Shown piece after piece: positions 42,532 to 44,167 of a stretch of 44,167 bases of DNA; the stretch's first letter is position 1, and each line of letters begins with the position of its first letter. The stretch is from RUG11783 sp964599695 (GTDB taxonomy: Bacteria > Bacillota > Clostridia > Oscillospirales > Ruminococcaceae): assembly GCA_964599695.1 (NCBI GenBank), contig CAZRGP010000020.1, positions 1-44,167 on the forward strand. The letters run 5' to 3'. The translations under genes were made by a program, and so were the position numbers. The notes below the pieces were generated by a model that saw only the letters and a program-made list of their open reading frames with translations, made no database searches and was not told where the DNA came from.

Positions 42532-44031
42532 TTATAAATTGTACAGTTCGCTGTATTTTTGGGTCAGATACTCGGTGTAGTACTTTGCGGAGAAGGGTTT
42601 TCCGGTGATGTCCGGAACATAGCTTCCCGGTTTTTTCAGACAGCCGAATCGGTAGATGCGCTCAGACAGCCAGTCTAGGATCGGCTTCAGATCATTGGAG
42701 GCGATAAGGCCTTCAAAGTCCAGTTCCTTTCTCATGGTGTCGAGGATCTGTGCGCTGTAGGCGGTACCGAGGGAATAGGTCGGGAAATAACCGAAGCTTC
42801 CCTGGCTCCAGTGTACATCCTGCAGACATCCCACGCTGTCATTCGGAACGGTGACGCCGAGGTATTCCTGATATTTCTCGTTCCACGCCTTCGGAATGTC
42901 TTCCACGGCAAGAGTGCCGTCAAAGAGCATCTTCTCGATCTCATAGCGGATCAGGATGTGGAGAGAGTAGGTCAGTTCATCCGCTTCGGTGCGGATGAGG
43001 GAAGGCTCAGCACGGTTCACGCAGTGGTACAGTTCCTCTGCTGTATGGCCTTTTGTCTGTTCGGGAAACAGATTCTGGAAGATTGGCCAGAGAACAGAGA
43101 TGAATTCCTTGCTGCGCCCGACGAAGTTCTCCCAGAAGCGGCTCTGGCTTTCGTGCATAGCCATAGAGGCTCCGCCGGAGAGACAGTTGTAATCGAAGGA
43201 CGGGTCGACATGGAGTTCGTAGTTGGCGTGCCCGCCTTCGTGGATCACGCTGTACAGGGAAGAGATCGGGTCGTTCTCATAGTAATGCGTGGTGATGCGG
43301 ACGTCCTGGGAGCAAGTGCCGGAGGTGTAGGGATGCTCCGTCTCGGCGATGACGCAGTGATTGCGGTCAAGGTGGAAGAGATCCATCACGAGGTCCGAGA
43401 ATTTCCTTTGAGTCTCTACGGGGTAGGAGACCTTGAGCCAGCTGTTATCCGGCTGTCCTTTTTCCCGGATCTTGGCGATCAGGGGGATAAGGGTGGCTTT
43501 TACCTCGTCGAAGAACCGGTCGTAGTATTCCCGGTTGGTACCCTCCTCGTGCTCATCCAGCGCCACATCGTAAGGATCTTTGTCCGGGTCGGTGAGGGAT
43601 GCGAAACGCTTCTGGGTGTCCAGGACTTTCTGGATATAAGGAGCGAAGGAAGCGAAATCGTTGTTTCTCTTCGCTTTGATCCATGCGACGTTGGCGTCAT
43701 TCATCAGTTTCTGGTAAGCCATGTATTCTTCCATGGGGATCTTATCCAGTTTTCGGTTGTTTTCCCGAAGAAGTTCCGCCCGGCGGTAATACTGTTCGCC
43801 TGCCTCTTCCTTATTGTTGTAGAGGGTCTCAACCGCCTCCTTCAGTTCGGGGGAGGTCTGGAGTTTGAATTCTTCGCCTGCGAGAATACCGACGGCGACT
43901 CCGCGGCATGCGTAACTCTCCGGAGGCGCGACGGTGGACGCGTCGTTCATGATGATGGCAAGCGCGTGACGGTATGCGTACTGATTGCGCTCGATGGTAT
44001 CCAGAGTCTGTTTGGCTGTGGTGATATCCAT
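42532..44031 (-). CDS. M32 family metallocarboxypeptidase (Taq type)
   Basis: The 499-residue cytoplasmic enzyme removes C-terminal residues from peptides. Family motifs are present: TEHPYTSG (HPF-type), DVRITT (DxRxT), the zinc motif HEGGH at 264-268, and the third ligand Glu294 in AMHESQSRFWEN. The zinc motif differs from the common HEFGH by a Gly in third position. Late blocks (GSFGYFPTYSLGTAYSAQI) and overall length fit the family. GGAAG upstream of ATG 44031 supports the start. It is probably a single-gene unit. Confidence 0.94.
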   Translation of the reverse strand: MDITTAKQTLDTIERNQYAYRHALAIIMNDASTVAPPESYACRGVAVGILAGEEFKLQTSPELKEAVETLYNNKEEAGEQYYRRAELLRENNRKLDKIPMEEYMAYQKLMNDANVAWIKAKRNNDFASFAPYIQKVLDTQKRFASLTDPDKDPYDVALDEHEEGTNREYYDRFFDEVKATLIPLIAKIREKGQPDNSWLKVSYPVETQRKFSDLVMDLFHLDRNHCVIAETEHPYTSGTCSQDVRITTHYYENDPISSLYSVIHEGGHANYELHVDPSFDYNCLSGGASMAMHESQSRFWENFVGRSKEFISVLWPIFQNLFPEQTKGHTAEELYHCVNRAEPSLIRTEADELTYSLHILIRYEIEKMLFDGTLAVEDIPKAWNEKYQEYLGVTVPNDSVGCLQDVHWSQGSFGYFPTYSLGTAYSAQILDTMRKELDFEGLIASNDLKPILDWLSERIYRFGCLKKPGSYVPDITGKPFSAKYYTEYLTQKYSELYNL

Positions 44032-44113
44032 GCGTTAGCTTCCTTTCTTTTTTATCTTTTGCTGAAGTCCATCTTATCACTCCTGCTCAGGTTGAACAAG
44101 AAGGCAAAAAAGA

Positions 44114-44154
44114 GGGGCTGTTGCAAAATGGAAGTTTTGTAACAGCTCCTTTTT
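44114..44154. terminator. Long hairpin at the window edge
   Basis: GGGGCTGTTGCAAAA (44114-44128) and TTTTGTAACAGCTCC (44135-44149) pair across all 15 positions with two G-U pairs. Ts follow on the plus strand, and the minus strand also ends in a T run. It may terminate a gene beyond the window. The arm resembles ends of some insertion sequences, so it could also be a dispersed repeat. Confidence 0.6.
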
Positions 44155-44167
44155 CAGTTTCCCGTGG

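Noticed and set aside
42811..44142. Plus-strand open frame of 443 codons opposite the M32 peptidase
   Set aside because: Antisense shadow with no start signal and no family resemblance.
1..44167. CRISPR array, rRNA or tRNA genes
   Set aside because: No regularly spaced repeats, no CCA-ending cloverleaf and no rRNA-like sequence were found.

Overview
The window is a stretch of a low-to-mid GC Firmicutes chromosome, most likely class Clostridia. The basis is the conserved origin gene order (mnmE, mnmG, jag, yidC, yidD, rnpA, rpmH | dnaA, dnaN, rlbA/yaaA, recF, remB, gyrB, gyrA), the purine-rich Shine-Dalgarno sites, and protein sequences that look clostridial. It spans the replication origin. 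The origin-left cluster (18.4-25.8 kb) reads on the minus strand and the origin-right cluster (27.5-37.5 kb) on the plus strand, as expected for leading-strand genes on two diverging replichores.

Left arm, 0-17 kb. The window opens inside an ISL3-type transposase whose right end abuts the stop codon of a YfhO-like membrane protein. Then follow polytopic membrane proteins (YfhO-like, DUF6311-like, one unrecognised and AT-rich), an XpaC/TelA pair, a GNAT acetyltransferase, a small unknown protein, a free-methionine-sulfoxide reductase, and a membrane-anchored GT2 glycosyltransferase overlapping a DUF6020-like membrane protein. Several of these look like parts of envelope polymer glycosylation. 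After a strong bidirectional terminator come an MsbA-like ABC exporter, mscL with an L-threonine aldolase gene upstream, divergent pepT, and a small XRE regulator with a conspicuous operator-like upstream region.

Origin region, 18-37.5 kb. The minus-strand rpmH-rnpA-yidD-yidC-jag-(pyrophosphatase-like)-mnmE-mnmG-rsmG cluster covers ribosome, tRNA modification and membrane insertion functions. A TnpB-only IS200/IS605 element (about 25.9-27.4 kb) has inserted between rpmH and dnaA. The dnaA-dnaN spacer has no consensus DnaA box (TTATCCACA). Instead it carries a dense cluster of a related motif, TCTTCAACA and variants, and DnaA has unusual residues exactly in its DNA-recognition signature (N-H-A-T instead of D-H-T/S-T). 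This possible co-variation is the most interesting signal in the window. Two YcxB-like membrane proteins sit between gyrB and gyrA, and GyrA has Ala and Gly at the two classic quinolone positions.

Right arm, 37.5-44 kb. An FkbH-like HAD phosphatase/GNAT protein is followed by a lipoprotein. A divergent, AT-richer acyltransferase-3 gene, an anchored alpha/beta hydrolase and an M32 carboxypeptidase follow. The window ends in a strong hairpin.

No rRNA, tRNA, CRISPR array or recognisable riboswitch was seen. No gene-free stretch reaches 300 bases; the longest (25787-26089) holds the rpmH promoter and the left side of the TnpB element.
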